The position numbers were made by a program, and so were the translations under genes. Below, piece after piece: positions 9,441-18,830 of a DNA stretch of 29,023 bases. Below the pieces are notes generated by a model. It saw only the letters and a program-made list of their open reading frames with translations, was not told the origin of the DNA and did not search any database. The stretch lies in the NCBI GenBank assembly GCA_003427395.1, contig BFEA01000486.1, forward strand, positions 806,687 through 835,709, in the 5' to 3' direction. This DNA comes from Chara braunii. Its lineage: Eukaryota; Streptophyta; Charophyceae; Charales; Characeae. The first letter of the stretch is position 1, and each line of letters starts with the position of its first letter.

Positions 9441-9835
9441 CTTTCGGCTTGTCATTTCGGGGGGGGGCTAACGGTTCGAATTCCGAACTCAGGCTGTGGT
9501 CTACGGCCTAAGCTGCCCGGCCCCCCGTGTATCTTCTGTGGGAGAAAACGGTCCGGTTAAGCGCCGCGTAGTGGGACCCCAAAAGAGGGGCGACCGGCGG
9601 CCGCATCGGTAGGAAGCTCATCACCCCCTATAGGAGGTCATGAACCCCCTCCTTGCCATCGGACACGGGTACCCGAAAGAGATAGGCCGATGGTTCGTTT
9701 TAAAGGGGGGGGAGCTTCGGTCGGGGTCTCGTTATGGGACCACCGCGCTAAGCATAGCGGTCCTTTCGCGCAAAGGCTGGCCCTACGACCGTTGGTGTGC
9801 TGCCTTTTTATTTTTCCCCTTTGTTTGTTTCAATT
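9441..9835. other. GC-rich block of possible organellar origin
   Basis: Composition changes sharply at a G9 run (9460-9468). The block has many short GC-rich hairpin-prone strings, for example cgctaagcatagcg and cgcgcaaaggctggcc. Its style recalls non-coding plant mitochondrial DNA or a group II intron, but no domain V or exon boundary could be pinned down. A B-box-like GGTTCGAATTCC at 9473-9484 lacks a matching A-box. The mitochondrial reading is a guess from style alone. Confidence 0.25.
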
Positions 9836-10174
9836 TTTTCTCTTAATAAAGTAATTTTTTCTTCTTTATCATGCAATTACAGAGTCAGAAAAGGGGTGTA
9901 GTTTTGAGAAGTCTGGTTTGGCTCCCTCGTTTAGAGCGCGGGGATTATGGCAAATGAAAATCCTATAAGAGGAAAAGTGCAGCAGGCGTCATCAGGCTAG
10001 GCCTAAGTGACCCCGCTATGCTAAGTGCTAGCGTGTTGGGGGTAGAAAGCCAGGCGGCTTTTTGCGAACGTACGGGGGATTGCCTGTGTGCGCTTGCTTG
10101 TGCGTTGAGCATTTTAGTCCTGGCTATTGGGTCGAAGGACAACTGTCGCAAGGCCTGTCGAGCGAAGTCTGGCT
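9836..10174. other. Spacer, nothing recognised
   Basis: T-rich at first (9836-9870), then mixed sequence. I see no RNA gene, repeat or promoter element that I can support. Confidence 0.4.
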
Positions 10175-10699
10175 ATGGCTCTGCATGGCTATAGACCAGA
10201 CCGCTGGTACCTCCAGTCTCGCTGGAAGCCTATGTCTGGGGAAGGGACCTGGATCACTGCGATACTCGACTACGACGGGGGAGATGAAATAAAACTAAAG
10301 ATTGACGTAGAAGGGGCGAAGGAGGGGGAAATGAGGACTAATTCTAAGCAGCAGGATGCCATCTCGGAGGCGAGGGATCGCGCGGAAAGACGCTGCAGGA
10401 GGGACGGAGTTACCGCAAGAATGCGGGTGACAGTGGAGTATCATGAGGCAGAGACTTCCACCGACACAATAGACCGGGAACAGGCACATTTGGACAGGGA
10501 CTCAGGAGGAGAGAGTGAGATGAGCGAGGCTGGACACCGGGAGACCGACCTTCAGTCCTGGAACAGGCCGGACCAGGTTCGCAAGAACCACCCTCTGGCA
10601 CAACCTGTGGAAGGCGGGCCCGAGGCCAGCTCGCGGCAGCGGAGTCCCAGAGGGCATGGGACAGGAAAGGCGGGAGGCAAAGGAAGGGTGTGTGTGTGA
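10175..10699 (+). CDS. Hypothetical open frame, 174 codons from first ATG
   Basis: I do not recognise the family. The frame is open for about 190 codons from 10127, with the first ATG at 10175. The first third looks protein-like (RPDRWYLQSRW, EGTWITAILDYDGGDEIKLKID). The rest is highly polar and rich in Arg, Glu, Gly, Ser and Asp, as in a disordered tail, and ends GGKGRVCV. No signal peptide or membrane segment is visible. Polar GC-rich sequence can stay open by chance, so this may be a spurious frame, an exon or a decayed transposon protein. No splice sites could be assigned with confidence. Confidence 0.3.
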   Translation: MALHGYRPDRWYLQSRWKPMSGEGTWITAILDYDGGDEIKLKIDVEGAKEGEMRTNSKQQDAISEARDRAERRCRRDGVTARMRVTVEYHEAETSTDTIDREQAHLDRDSGGESEMSEAGHRETDLQSWNRPDQVRKNHPLAQPVEGGPEASSRQRSPRGHGTGKAGGKGRVCV

Positions 10700-10806
10700 T
10701 AGAGACGAGGGGAGAGAGGAAAAAAACTCTCTCAGAGGTCAACATGGGCAAGCCAGTTGCAGAGAGAGAGAGAGACGCGAACAATAGCAACCAAGAGATT
10801 ACTCGT

Positions 10807-10814
10807 TGACGTCA
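10807..10814. promoter_or_regulatory. TGACGTCA palindrome (bZIP-type site)
   Basis: A perfect consensus for CRE/TGA-type bZIP factors, in the context gttgacgtcagct. The same 13-base context recurs about 330 bp downstream. Without a defined gene, function is unproven. Confidence 0.3.
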
Positions 10815-11135
10815 GCTTGACTTTCGTGCGCGAAGATAAGACAGTGGGCAGCGGCCACCGTGATAGCCGCCATCGAATGAGCGGAAAGGAGGGAATTTAT
10901 GGGTGAACCCTGACAGATTAAGAAGTGAGGCATCGTGCGTCGGGGATGCGTGGTCAAGAGAGGGCAGCGGTTACGTATGGTCGGCCTGAGGACGAAAAAG
11001 TGGGTGGCTTAGAGAGGGGGAACAGGCGATGACACGGGGTACACAATCTACGCGTGGCACAGTTCGAGAGACTGATGGGGTCAGCGAAAGGGGAGACTTG
11101 GGAGGCGAATAGAGCTCGAGCCTGTGAAAGGCAGT

Positions 11136-11143
11136 TGACGTCA
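11136..11143. promoter_or_regulatory. TGACGTCA palindrome, second copy
   Basis: Matches 10807-10814 including the flanking gt and gct. Two copies 329 bp apart could be chance or the remains of a duplicated block, as no wider homology is seen. Confidence 0.3.
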
Positions 11144-11476
11144 GCTGATGCCTCAACGCTTCCTCGCGACATATCACTGATGTGACGCTTCTGTCAGTGT
11201 GATGACACTGCACTGGACCATGCACGGTGGTGGACTGTATTGACGAGCCATTAATTGCAAATGGGAGAAGGAGGGAAAAGAACCGCGCGAGTGCCTAGTG
11301 AGGGTCATCGTCTCTCTTGCAGTTTTCGACCATAGAGGGAACGCGCCTTGACCTCCCCGGGGTAGCGTCCAATTCGGTTGTTTCTCTTGAGTGAACCGAT
11401 AAGGAGGTTTACAGGCTAGTGCGATCGGCAATGTGCGGCACGGGATCAGTGTGACAGTGCTAGCTAAAGCACGTGT

Positions 11477-11713
11477 GTGAAGTGGAGTGACGTGTGGAGA
11501 AACGAGAATAGAAGGTATGAAGGGGGAGGCAAAAGAGAGGCGCTCTTCAGTGAACGAACACCGGTTGACCCTCGCTTAGAGAAACTTGATGACTTCGATT
11601 TTCCAGCTCAGATCATTTTCCTTTTATTGCTGACAAGGGTCTATTTTTTTGAGATTGCTAACTCGCACTCTTCTGGCCACTCGTCACCCTCTATTAGAGG
11701 GGTGTTACTTTAA
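11477..11713 (+). CDS. Short hypothetical open frame
   Basis: 78 codons with an ATG. The middle (REALFSERTPVDPRLEKLDDFDFPAQI) looks protein-like, while the C-terminal part is a hydrophobic run and then Ser-rich. I recognise no family. It lies on the same strand as the frames at 10175, 13921 and 14741, so it could be an exon or fragment of one decayed locus, but no splice junctions were established. Confidence 0.18.
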   Translation: MKWSDVWRNENRRYEGGGKREALFSERTPVDPRLEKLDDFDFPAQIIFLLLLTRVYFFEIANSHSSGHSSPSIRGVLL

Positions 11714-13236
11714 ACTCTCACCTCGGTGAGATTATGAGTGCATGAGCGCACCGTATTATCAGACCGTTAGGTGAGAGACAACTCCATCTGGTACTGGCCT
11801 GGTAGTATGGTCATACTCGAAAGATTACCTAGCCTCTAAAGTGTGCTCAGATTGCTCAAGCTCTTGCTGACAGACGAGGATACTGCAGACTTCTTGACGA
11901 AGGGGATGGTAGGTTCGCTGATTGGGAGTTTAGCGGGTAGTTTTCTCGTTCCAAGAGGCGTTTGGTTACTAGTGGATGCGTGTGAGGTACAGTGGTTTTC
12001 TCCGCCCACATCCGATAGTCTTGGGAAAGTAACCGAGTGAGTCAGTGGATCCCTGCGAAATCTCAGTTGGACGGGTTACAGGGCGAACCACTTGACGAAT
12101 AAAGAAAGAAAGGCAAAAGTGTGAGCCCGCACGACTGATCAGAGTTTAAGCCAACTATACTAATGAGGAATGTGAGCGAAGGAGAGATCAATTGCCTAAG
12201 ATGTCCTCTGGTATCAGGGTGTGCCTAAGTCCAAGTTTGAAGCTAGCCGTTAAAGTTTACGTTCTATGTTAAGCCCGGTTCCATGTAGAGGCTCGGTCAT
12301 TCGGTTTGGCGGTTATGTCCCTATGATCAGGCAAGGCCAGGATACTGAGGTTGCCTTGGAGAAATATGTCCTTTAAATGCCAACTGGCTTGCATGATCAA
12401 ATCAGCGGCTCGTGTGTTGTTCGTGTGAGTGATTGCTATTGGTTTGAGACAAAGAGATTTTAAGGCAAGGGAAATCTTCACTTTGACTGTCCTACTTACC
12501 CTGTGGTCGTTCTTGAGTGTCAAAGTCCTGCTCAATGAAGAAGGTAATTTCCTCTTGATAATCCTCCTGTACAAAACGAAAACTGATTGAGGTCGGGAAT
12601 GGTATTTTTCTTTTCATCGAACCAAGCGAAAGGGGGAATGAGTTTGCCGAATAATCGGGCAGTTAAAACCTTGGCCTAATTCTGGCTATGGGCACGCTTG
12701 ACATCAGAAAACCACCCACGTTGGTGCTCGTCTGTAAGTGACGTGATTGTTGTCTAGAATTCCACCAGTGAAAATCCAGGCAGAGAAGAGAGGTAAGATA
12801 TGGAGTGAATGAGGGTTGCATGTGAATTTGCCTAGAGTCTGAGAAATGCCACGTGACTAGCCCACTGTATTCCCTCCTCCCGTCGAATGGGTAGGAAAAA
12901 ATCTATATTGAGAAATGTAGCGTACTTACTGATTAAGTTCCTCATTGATGGGGATTAACGGAGTACCCATTCAGCACCCGTGTACAACGCCAGAGGCGGG
13001 TTGTGCGTGTGCGTGTGTGCGTGTGAAAATTTACCGGCCAGCGAGAGGGTTGACAGTTTGTACACAGCAAACACCGCATAATCGTTCTGTTTCCCTCACT
13101 AGAGACTTGAACTCCTAAACTCCATACCTCTCGACTAGGATGGTAACAGCCTCGGGGTGGCCGAAATTTTGTACTTTGCTCAGAAGAGATGGTCTGATAG
13201 ACGAGGGACCCGATTTGGACATGGCTAAAATTAGAA
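11714..13236. other. Unassigned sequence, no convincing gene
   Basis: Short frames occur on both strands, including 12269-12574 (minus, 101 codons) and the lower part of 12942-13490 (minus). Neither has a recognised motif. A small GT/GC-rich run lies at 13001-13024. The string TDEDTADFLTKGM near 11870-11910 recalls the tail of copia-type RNase H but is too short to call. Confidence 0.4.
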
Positions 13237-13665
13237 GTGAGGTTTCTGTTGACAATCTTTGCGTCCCTGGGCATGAAAATTACCACTAAGTCTATAGAGT
13301 CTGTGTCTTGTAACCAGTGTGACGGGGCCCAGCGAAAACCCAGGAACTCAGATGAGGCGGGTTGCAGGCAGTGGCACTGGACTGTCGCGACGCCCTGTTT
13401 CACGGGGTTTTTAGAGGGCTTCCAGGAAAATGTCAGGCGTGGCTTGCATCTGGTTTTCACTTTTCCTTTTGTATCATTGACAAGGCACAAGGGACACCTC
13501 CTCGATGTTGTTGTCAGTTTGAACGGGAAAATTATTGACTTGGTTTCCCTTGCGGTGGCTCATTATGAGTCATGGCTGGACCATCAATATTCCTCGAGCT
13601 GTTACCTGTCCCCACGTCCGGGATCGAGTGTCAGGAGTTCGATTACCCCGAAGACACCGCTCTAG
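13237..13665 (+). CDS. Hypothetical open frame, 142 codons
   Basis: An ATG at 13252 (GMKITTKS) falls a few codons into the frame, and an upstream non-ATG start is unlikely. The sequence contains CNQC followed by further Cys/His residues and a protein-like stretch (HKGHLLDVVVSLNGKIIDLVSLAVAHYESW). It overlaps an opposite-strand frame (12942-13490), so at most one of the two is real. No domain is recognised. The plus strand is preferred only because neighbouring protein-like pieces share it. Confidence 0.2.
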   Translation: MRFLLTIFASLGMKITTKSIESVSCNQCDGAQRKPRNSDEAGCRQWHWTVATPCFTGFLEGFQENVRRGLHLVFTFPFVSLTRHKGHLLDVVVSLNGKIIDLVSLAVAHYESWLDHQYSSSCYLSPRPGSSVRSSITPKTPL

Positions 13666-13920
13666 GGCCCTTATGGTCAGGCAAACTGGCTGATTAGGGT
13701 AACTAAACCACTCTATCTGATGAGGATCGGATCACTAACTGCTACAAACTCTGTAAGCAATTGCCACGAAGTTTCAGATACCGTTTAGAGGACTTTGCTT
13801 AATCGAACCCTGATGATGAAAGCAACAATCTAGTGTGATAGCGAATCTCTGCAGACAGTCTGATGGTTGTCCATAATGCACCCCACCTACGGTCTTGGCC
13901 TGAAGACGTGAAGGAGAACG
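13666..13920. other. Spacer between open frames
   Basis: No coding or structural signal is seen. If the neighbouring frames are exons, this could be intron, but no convincing GT/AG pair was found. Confidence 0.35.
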
Positions 13921-14166
13921 ATGAGGGAAAAGGAGATCTTGGTGGTGAAGTGCATATCGAATAGGGACAAGGAAGAGGGATGGGAAGAAGAGGCGTACTT
14001 GGACATGGAGTTGAACCAGCAGATCCAGAGGGAACATGCAGTCCGGATAGTCGGTGAGAGGAAATTTATAGAGTACGTACTTTATTTCTTCGATTGTCAG
14101 GGCAATTTGCACAGTACTGGATCCTTATTGGAAACTGTGGAACAGGCTAGAGCAAGACCCAAGTGA
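13921..14166 (+). CDS. Hypothetical open frame, 81 codons, acidic
   Basis: ATG start at 13921. The sequence is markedly protein-like: a charged first half (RDKEEGWEEEAYLDMELNQQ) is followed by a mixed second half (FIEYVLYFFDCQGNLHSTG). I recognise no family. It may be one exon or fragment of the same decayed locus as 14741-15460. Codon usage and strand agree with that, but no junction is proved. Confidence 0.3.
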   Translation: MREKEILVVKCISNRDKEEGWEEEAYLDMELNQQIQREHAVRIVGERKFIEYVLYFFDCQGNLHSTGSLLETVEQARARPK

Positions 14167-14740
14167 ACACTAAAGTCTCTGAGTTACATTTGCGCCTTCC
14201 GAGCAATAGAACGTCACCCAGTAATCTGCAATCCTACAGGTACCTTTGATTGTCAAGCACCCCCTTAGCAAGCTACAATTTGATTTGTGTTTCTAGGGTC
14301 AGGTGGTCAGAACTTGGAAGATTGGCATTTTGACTAACATTCAGTCAGTACACTACCATCATCTAAACGGTACTCAGCCAGTGCTCAACTACTATTCAAT
14401 CAAAGCAGCACATTTTTCCCAGTAACTGAAGCAGTGGACCAAGCACAAGAAGGCTGTTGGCAGCCAACGGTAAGAACGAAAAAATAGAGAATATTCCATG
14501 GAACAACTGTGCAAAGCCGAAAAGATGAATTGGTTCAATAGTAATCACGAGACATTGCTCAGATATGGGATGTAAAGGCTGTCGTTTAATGCTCTCAGGT
14601 GATGAGACCGAGAGCAAGCAACATTCAACTTTCCTACCAATTAGCGTTTAGTTGTTATTCAATCAGCAACCAATCATTATTCAGTAGGTATTTAACTGTT
14701 ATCCAACCAGCTAATGGTTAAACTCCCTTTGCCCTGCTAG
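14167..14740. other. Possible intron or spacer
   Basis: AT-rich, with repeated attcaatca/attattcag strings (14385-14700). A candidate splice donor (cagccaacg then gtaagaa, near 14470) and a pyrimidine-rich acceptor (cctttgccctgctag, ending 14740) bracket part of it. The acceptor would open the frame of the next segment in phase. This is suggestive only. Confidence 0.3.
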
Positions 14741-15460
14741 ATATCAAGGCATTGTTCACTTTTGAAGAGCGGGGAAGTCGGTTTCATTGGTCAACAGCTG
14801 CACATGAGTGCAGTCCAATCATTCCCAGTCCAAGAGACGGTACTGGCCAGTCTCAACGGGATAGCCTCAAGAGATGCCTTCCAATACAGGTATGTCGGTG
14901 CGGCCAGTTTCAGGTAGGAAGACCTATCCATTTATGTGGTTCACACTGAGTTTGTCGGTGGTACCACTCATGACCCGAGGCCCTATGCGAAGAAAGGCAA
15001 GGAGGCTCATAAGCACTTCGACTCTGTCTGGGCCTCAGCAGCTAGTTACCTTGAAGAAAGGGAGAAGGAGTTGGATGAGAGTGGAACCAAACTGATTCGC
15101 AGCTTTGGGCCAAAACTCTACACGGAGTATCCTAAGCCCCCGGTACCTTTCACTCTCACGGACGACTCTTGTTGGGGTGACCTGATTGATCTGGCTAAGA
15201 GGTACATCTCTCCTGCAGTGATCGATTACGAGGCAGTGACAGAGCCCTCAGAGTTCCCGCATCTCAGACGAGGGATTTTCTCCAGACCCTATCTACCTAC
15301 ACTATGAAAAGAGTTCTGCTCCATGATTGACTTTCGGGTCATGTACCTTGGATGGAGGTGCTCAGAGTTAGCAGGCTTCAGGTGGCTTCATACTCAGAGG
15401 CCACAACCCCAGAAAGTACGGAGACATGGCAAAAAACCCAAGCGACAGACAACAAAATGA
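14741..15460 (+). pseudogene. Unrecognised protein of about 235 residues broken by two stops
   Basis: One frame reads continuously from just after a pyrimidine-rich acceptor (14740) to a stop at 15458-15460. Only TAG at 14915-14917 and TGA at 15305-15307 interrupt it. Protein-like character is strong on both sides of each stop: SGEVGFIGQQLHMSAVQS and RDAFQYRYVGAASF before the first, IYVVHTEFVGGTTHDPRPYA, a charged helix SYLEEREKELDESGTK and PVPFTLTDDSCWGDLIDL between them, and DFRVMYLGWRCSELAGFRW after the second. A basic tail (KVRRHGKKPKRQ) ends it. No family is recognised. A decayed transposon or virus-like protein, or a dead host gene, are all possible. Confidence 0.5.
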
Positions 15461-16286
15461 GGGATTGAGTATGAGGTTCAGAGGGATGAGTGAGGGCTCT
15501 TGACTGGTGTGGGCCATGCTCTCTTCCATATGTACTTTCCTGAGACTATTATGAGTCCTCATTCTTCCCTCATTTAACCTTGTCATTGCTCGAGTTAGTC
15601 ATTCTTGCTTCTTGCATTGCCATGCTTGATGATTGCTTTCCTGGATGATTCTGTCACAGTTCTCAAAATCAGATTGGCATAATTGATGCACGCATAGCAC
15701 TCCACTATTTTATGATTATTATTTGCGCAATTCTCTGCTGTTCCGAATCAAAATAAAATATTCTTAAGACTGGGGACCGGCGAAGACCGTAATTGAAGGG
15801 TCTCGCTCGAAGCCGGACGCACACAACAAGAAGGGATTTGCATTATTTAATTTATTTTTTTTCGCAATCAACAAACAAAATCCTGCGTGACAGCCTGTTG
15901 GCTTCCGGTCGCCTGAAGCGATCCGACTGGAAAAAGTGTGACACCGGGTCGATGAAGATGACCACGACAACTACTACTAGGATGGACTCAACATCATGTT
16001 GGTGACCGAGGGAACTATTTATTAGGTAAGAGGCCCTCGTTGCACTACTCATCAAATGTGCTTAGTGACAATAAATCTTCCACTAGAATGCGGAGAGATA
16101 GATTGTCAGGAATGTGTTATCGATCCAGGCAGGCACAACTGCATCTCGGCAACGTGGATCGGAATCACAATGTGCACCACATTCATTTACGGCCACGATG
16201 AACATGATTGTGGGCTTAAAGGAGACGACGAGCTCGGAGAACGAAGACGGTCGTGATCAGGCACCTCATGCAGTTACCCGTCGAGT
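15461..16286. other. Unassigned sequence
   Basis: AT-rich around 15700-15760 and 15845-15870. There are several cgacga/cacgac-type strings (15950-16250) that recur, in the opposite orientation, near 24180-24500. No coding frame is supported. Confidence 0.4.
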
Positions 16287-16320
16287 GTGCAAAATGAGAA
16301 TGAATCTTTCGCTAGAACAT
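16287..16320 (+). repeat. Dispersed repeat, copy 1
   Basis: gtgcaaaatgagaatgaa followed by tctttcgctagaacat. Related copies lie at 16914-16948 (plus), 24142-24172 and 24981-25013 (both minus). Downstream, a gaagatg string also recurs in all copies, so the conserved unit is about 45 bp. Confidence 0.75.
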
Positions 16321-16500
16321 GTAAAGGTGCAGAAGATGTTCGTTAAGCCGACGATGACAAAACACGACTCCACGATGACAACCACGACGTCCTGGTTTGG
16401 TTTATACGTAGACAGTTTGCAAGCGTGGCTCGTCTTCCAGTTTCTCCCACATCGGTTGTCCTTTTTTTTTTTTTTTTTAAGAAAAACATCTGTGAGAGAT

Positions 16501-16538
16501 CTATTATTGGAGGCGATAAAAGTGTCCTCCAATAATAG
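16501..16538. repeat. Perfect 13-bp hairpin
   Basis: CTATTATTGGAGG (16501-16513), 12-base loop, CCTCCAATAATAG (16526-16538). The stem has no mismatch. It follows a T18 run by about 30 bases. It could be a small foldback element or the paired ends of a deleted transposon. There is no coding context. Confidence 0.85.
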
Positions 16539-16913
16539 GCCTCCTACTTACCAGTTGCGAGGTAAGTCTCCATTTATCTTTGTGACTGTTTTTGGTGGGC
16601 TAGCGTTGAAAAACAAACCCCACCAGAGCCCTTCCCACCTTTCTCTCTCTTCATCACCCGTTGTGCCTTGCCTCCCTCGACCCTGCTTACTCTAAGTGTG
16701 TTCTTGGTTCCTCTCTTGCTCAGGCGCGTGCACATGCATCACCCAGTCAACACTAAGACTTCAGCACGGCGGGCTATCACGTGCTTGAGGAACAGTGACG
16801 ACAAGTGGGAAGGAGACCTTCTTGGCAACAAAAAAAGAGACCTCCGTGACAACCAAAACGTAGTGTGACAACGAAGCGTGATTGTGACAAGGAGCACTGT
16901 GTTTGCAACAACC
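16539..16913. other. Unassigned spacer
   Basis: No recognised gene, motif or repeat apart from scattered gtgacaa-type strings. Confidence 0.4.
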
Positions 16914-16948
16914 GTGCAAATTGAGAATGAATCTTCCGCTAGAAGAAC
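16914..16948 (+). repeat. Dispersed repeat, copy 2
   Basis: gtgcaaattgagaatgaa followed by tcttccgctagaagaac. It differs from copy 1 at a few bases. A gatgaaagatgcgtc extension matches the minus-strand copy at 24142-24172. Confidence 0.75.
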
Positions 16949-17074
16949 GATGAAAGATGCGTCACCACTACTCCCACACGCAACTCAAAACCACTGCACC
17001 ACCAAACACGAATTTTGTCGACGCCATCGCGTTCGCCATCTATCAAAGTCCCCGATTCAACTGTTTGCTCGCTC

Positions 17075-17414
17075 GCTACGTAGACCCCCGTACGAATACG
17101 GGTCGTACGGCCGTACGTACGGGCTCATGTGGTAGTACCGGGTGTATGCACGGAAAAAAAAAAAAAAAAAAAAAAAAAATCAAAAAAATATGAAAGCAAA
17201 ATATGTTATGCAGAAAAACAAACTGAAACACTTTTGCCTCAAGGTCATATTGAAATTCGTTACCAAATTTGACATAAAAACAAAACGATTTTTTTTTTTT
17301 TTTATTTTTTTTTTTTTTTTACGGGGCTGTACATACAGCCGTACGGCCATTCATACGGCCGTACGTACGACCGTACGATAAATCTCCCGTACGTCGTACG
17401 GAGTGTTACATAGC
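17075..17414. mobile_element. 340-bp element with GTACG-rich inverted ends and A/T-run core
   Basis: The left end (gctacgtagac, then repeated cgtacg/gtacgg) and the reverse complement of the right end (gctatgtaacac, then repeated cgtacg/gtacgg) match imperfectly over about 50 bp. The interior has A26 (17154-17179), T-rich runs (17288-17320) and a unique stretch including taccaaatttgacataaaaa. That stretch resembles 20029-20050 inside the hAT-like element, so the two are related or share a captured segment. No exact target duplication was found; gtttgctc/gcttgctc just outside is a weak candidate. There is no coding capacity. Confidence 0.55.
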
Positions 17415-18149
17415 TTGCTCATTTTCGTTGCAAAATAAGCGAGTAAGATCATTTTTTTCACTTCGCTCTTCCTCTTCTTGGATTCCTCCGTGCACACCTC
17501 TAGCTTTCATTCTACAGTTCCAACACCAAAACTAGCACCGCCATCGTGCTTGCCCGACCTGAGAACCTTCGGAGGTCAAATCGCATCTTCCCTCGTCCGT
17601 TTATGTTGAGAAACGGGCGAGATTTGCTTCGTCGTGCTTGCTTCTTCCTCCTCTTTGCCTTCGTCTGCTTCCCCGTTAATTTCTTTTTTCCCTCCCTCTG
17701 CCACACGGCATAGCGCAGTCCCAAACCGGTAATACCTTTTTTTCTTTTCTTTTTATAAACCACTAGTACCTCCGAGCCTGTTTTTGCCTACCCCGAATTT
17801 CACTGCGCTCCGAGTTTGCCGAGCCTGGGTACCACTCCGTTTTCTTTCTGGTACTCTCACGGAACGAACAAAAAAAAAAAAAAAAAAAGTTGCGGTCGTG
17901 AACCTCAGAAAAGAAGAAAAAAAAAAAAAGGAAACAAAGCTTTGGCCGTGATTGCAGTTGTATACATTCTTGAAAGTGGTAGTGTGAGTGTGCCCTCAAT
18001 GAGGGCATCTAAGCCCTGAGGCCAAGTTGTCAGATTCCAAAAAGAAAATAGAAGGGGAAAAAAACGGGCATATGGATCCGCCCGTGAAAATGGCTGGATA
18101 CATTCCCCTAAGTGCCAATGTGATGAGCCTTACAATCCTCTGACAAAAC
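17415..18149. other. Unassigned sequence with A and T runs
   Basis: Pyrimidine-rich (17460-17760), then A runs (17870-17888 and 17913-17931). Lys-rich frames here arise from those runs. No gene is supported. Confidence 0.45.
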
Positions 18150-18189
18150 ACAGCTTGAGCAGATCACGGACAGCTTGAGCAAGTCACGG
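18150..18189 (+). repeat. Two tandem copies of a 20-bp unit
   Basis: acagcttgagc followed by agatcacgg, then the same with aagtcacgg. Two differences between units. Confidence 0.85.
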
Positions 18190-18734
18190 ACAGGAGACTC
18201 ATAAGAAACACACGACGAAGAAAAAAAAGAAAACAGTAACATTCAGAATGGGACCACCTTACTTGTAAGGTGCATTGTGTGGAGGAAGATTATGAGCACG
18301 ACCTCCTGGACTACCCTGTCCGACATCATTGCCGTAGAGAAAACATTTTTTTTTCCCTTTTTCCCTTCACTCGCGACACTATAAAATTCAGATTTATGGG
18401 ACATTGCCGACCCTGTGTCCCACCCCCGATTTCTTGGGGAACTGGCAAAACCTCGTAACTTCCCAACACTGGCAGAGACACTAGTGGTATAAGACAGCAG
18501 TATGCACAAAACACACGTCAAAAGAATCCCTCCCACTGTCGAACCACCTGCCCACTATAGGGCCTTAGGTGTATTGAAAAACAGCCCCTATTGGAACACA
18601 GGAACCATGCTAAATTTCTCTGCGTCGTTCCAATTTAAACGGATGTCCCGAAGGACAAAGCTGCGGGCAATCGGCCCAAGATACCATCGTGGAACTGGCC
18701 AGCTCTCGGTAATTCAGAATTGTAGTATTTTACC
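18190..18734. other. Spacer, nothing recognised
   Basis: Mixed sequence. Short frames on both strands lack protein-like character. Confidence 0.4.
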
Positions 18735-18830
18735 GGAGATCCAACTCAGGTCCGCATTTCAAAAATTCAGGGATGTACCAACTGAGCTAGGTCAGTTGGT
18801 TTACCACCGGTCCCGAAACCGGTATCAGGC
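18735..18830 (-). mobile_element. tRNA-derived SINE head (copy 2)
   Basis: On the minus strand an A-box TAGCTCAGTTGG (18778-18789) is followed 43 bases later by a degenerate B-box gagttggatctcc (18735-18747). The internal string cctgaatttttgaaatgcggacct corresponds to the copies at 516-590 and 23217-23271. Upstream lies ataccggtttcgggaccggtgg, part of a longer unit duplicated at 19123. This is retrotransposon-like, not a functional tRNA. Confidence 0.65.

Larger units (their letters stand above)
10700..11476. other. Non-coding stretch with two TGACGTCA palindromes
   Basis: G- and A-rich sequence with a short AG run (10761-10773). No reading frame is convincing on either strand. The two 8-bp palindromes are listed separately. 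Confidence 0.5.

Noticed and set aside
9473-9484. Perfect-looking B-box GGTTCGAATTCC
   Set aside because: No A-box at tRNA spacing. The string is largely the palindrome TTCGAA/GAATTC, so chance is likely.
11843-12040. Frame with TDEDTADFLTKGM, resembling the copia RNase H tail
   Set aside because: Thirteen residues with no upstream RNase H or RT in any frame is too little.
12942-13490. 182-codon minus-strand frame
   Set aside because: It has no motif, ends in a GT-run translation (HTHTRTRT), and overlaps a plus-strand frame of equal merit. Kept only as a note.
17142-17381. Lys-rich frames
   Set aside because: Translations of A26 and T runs inside a non-coding element.
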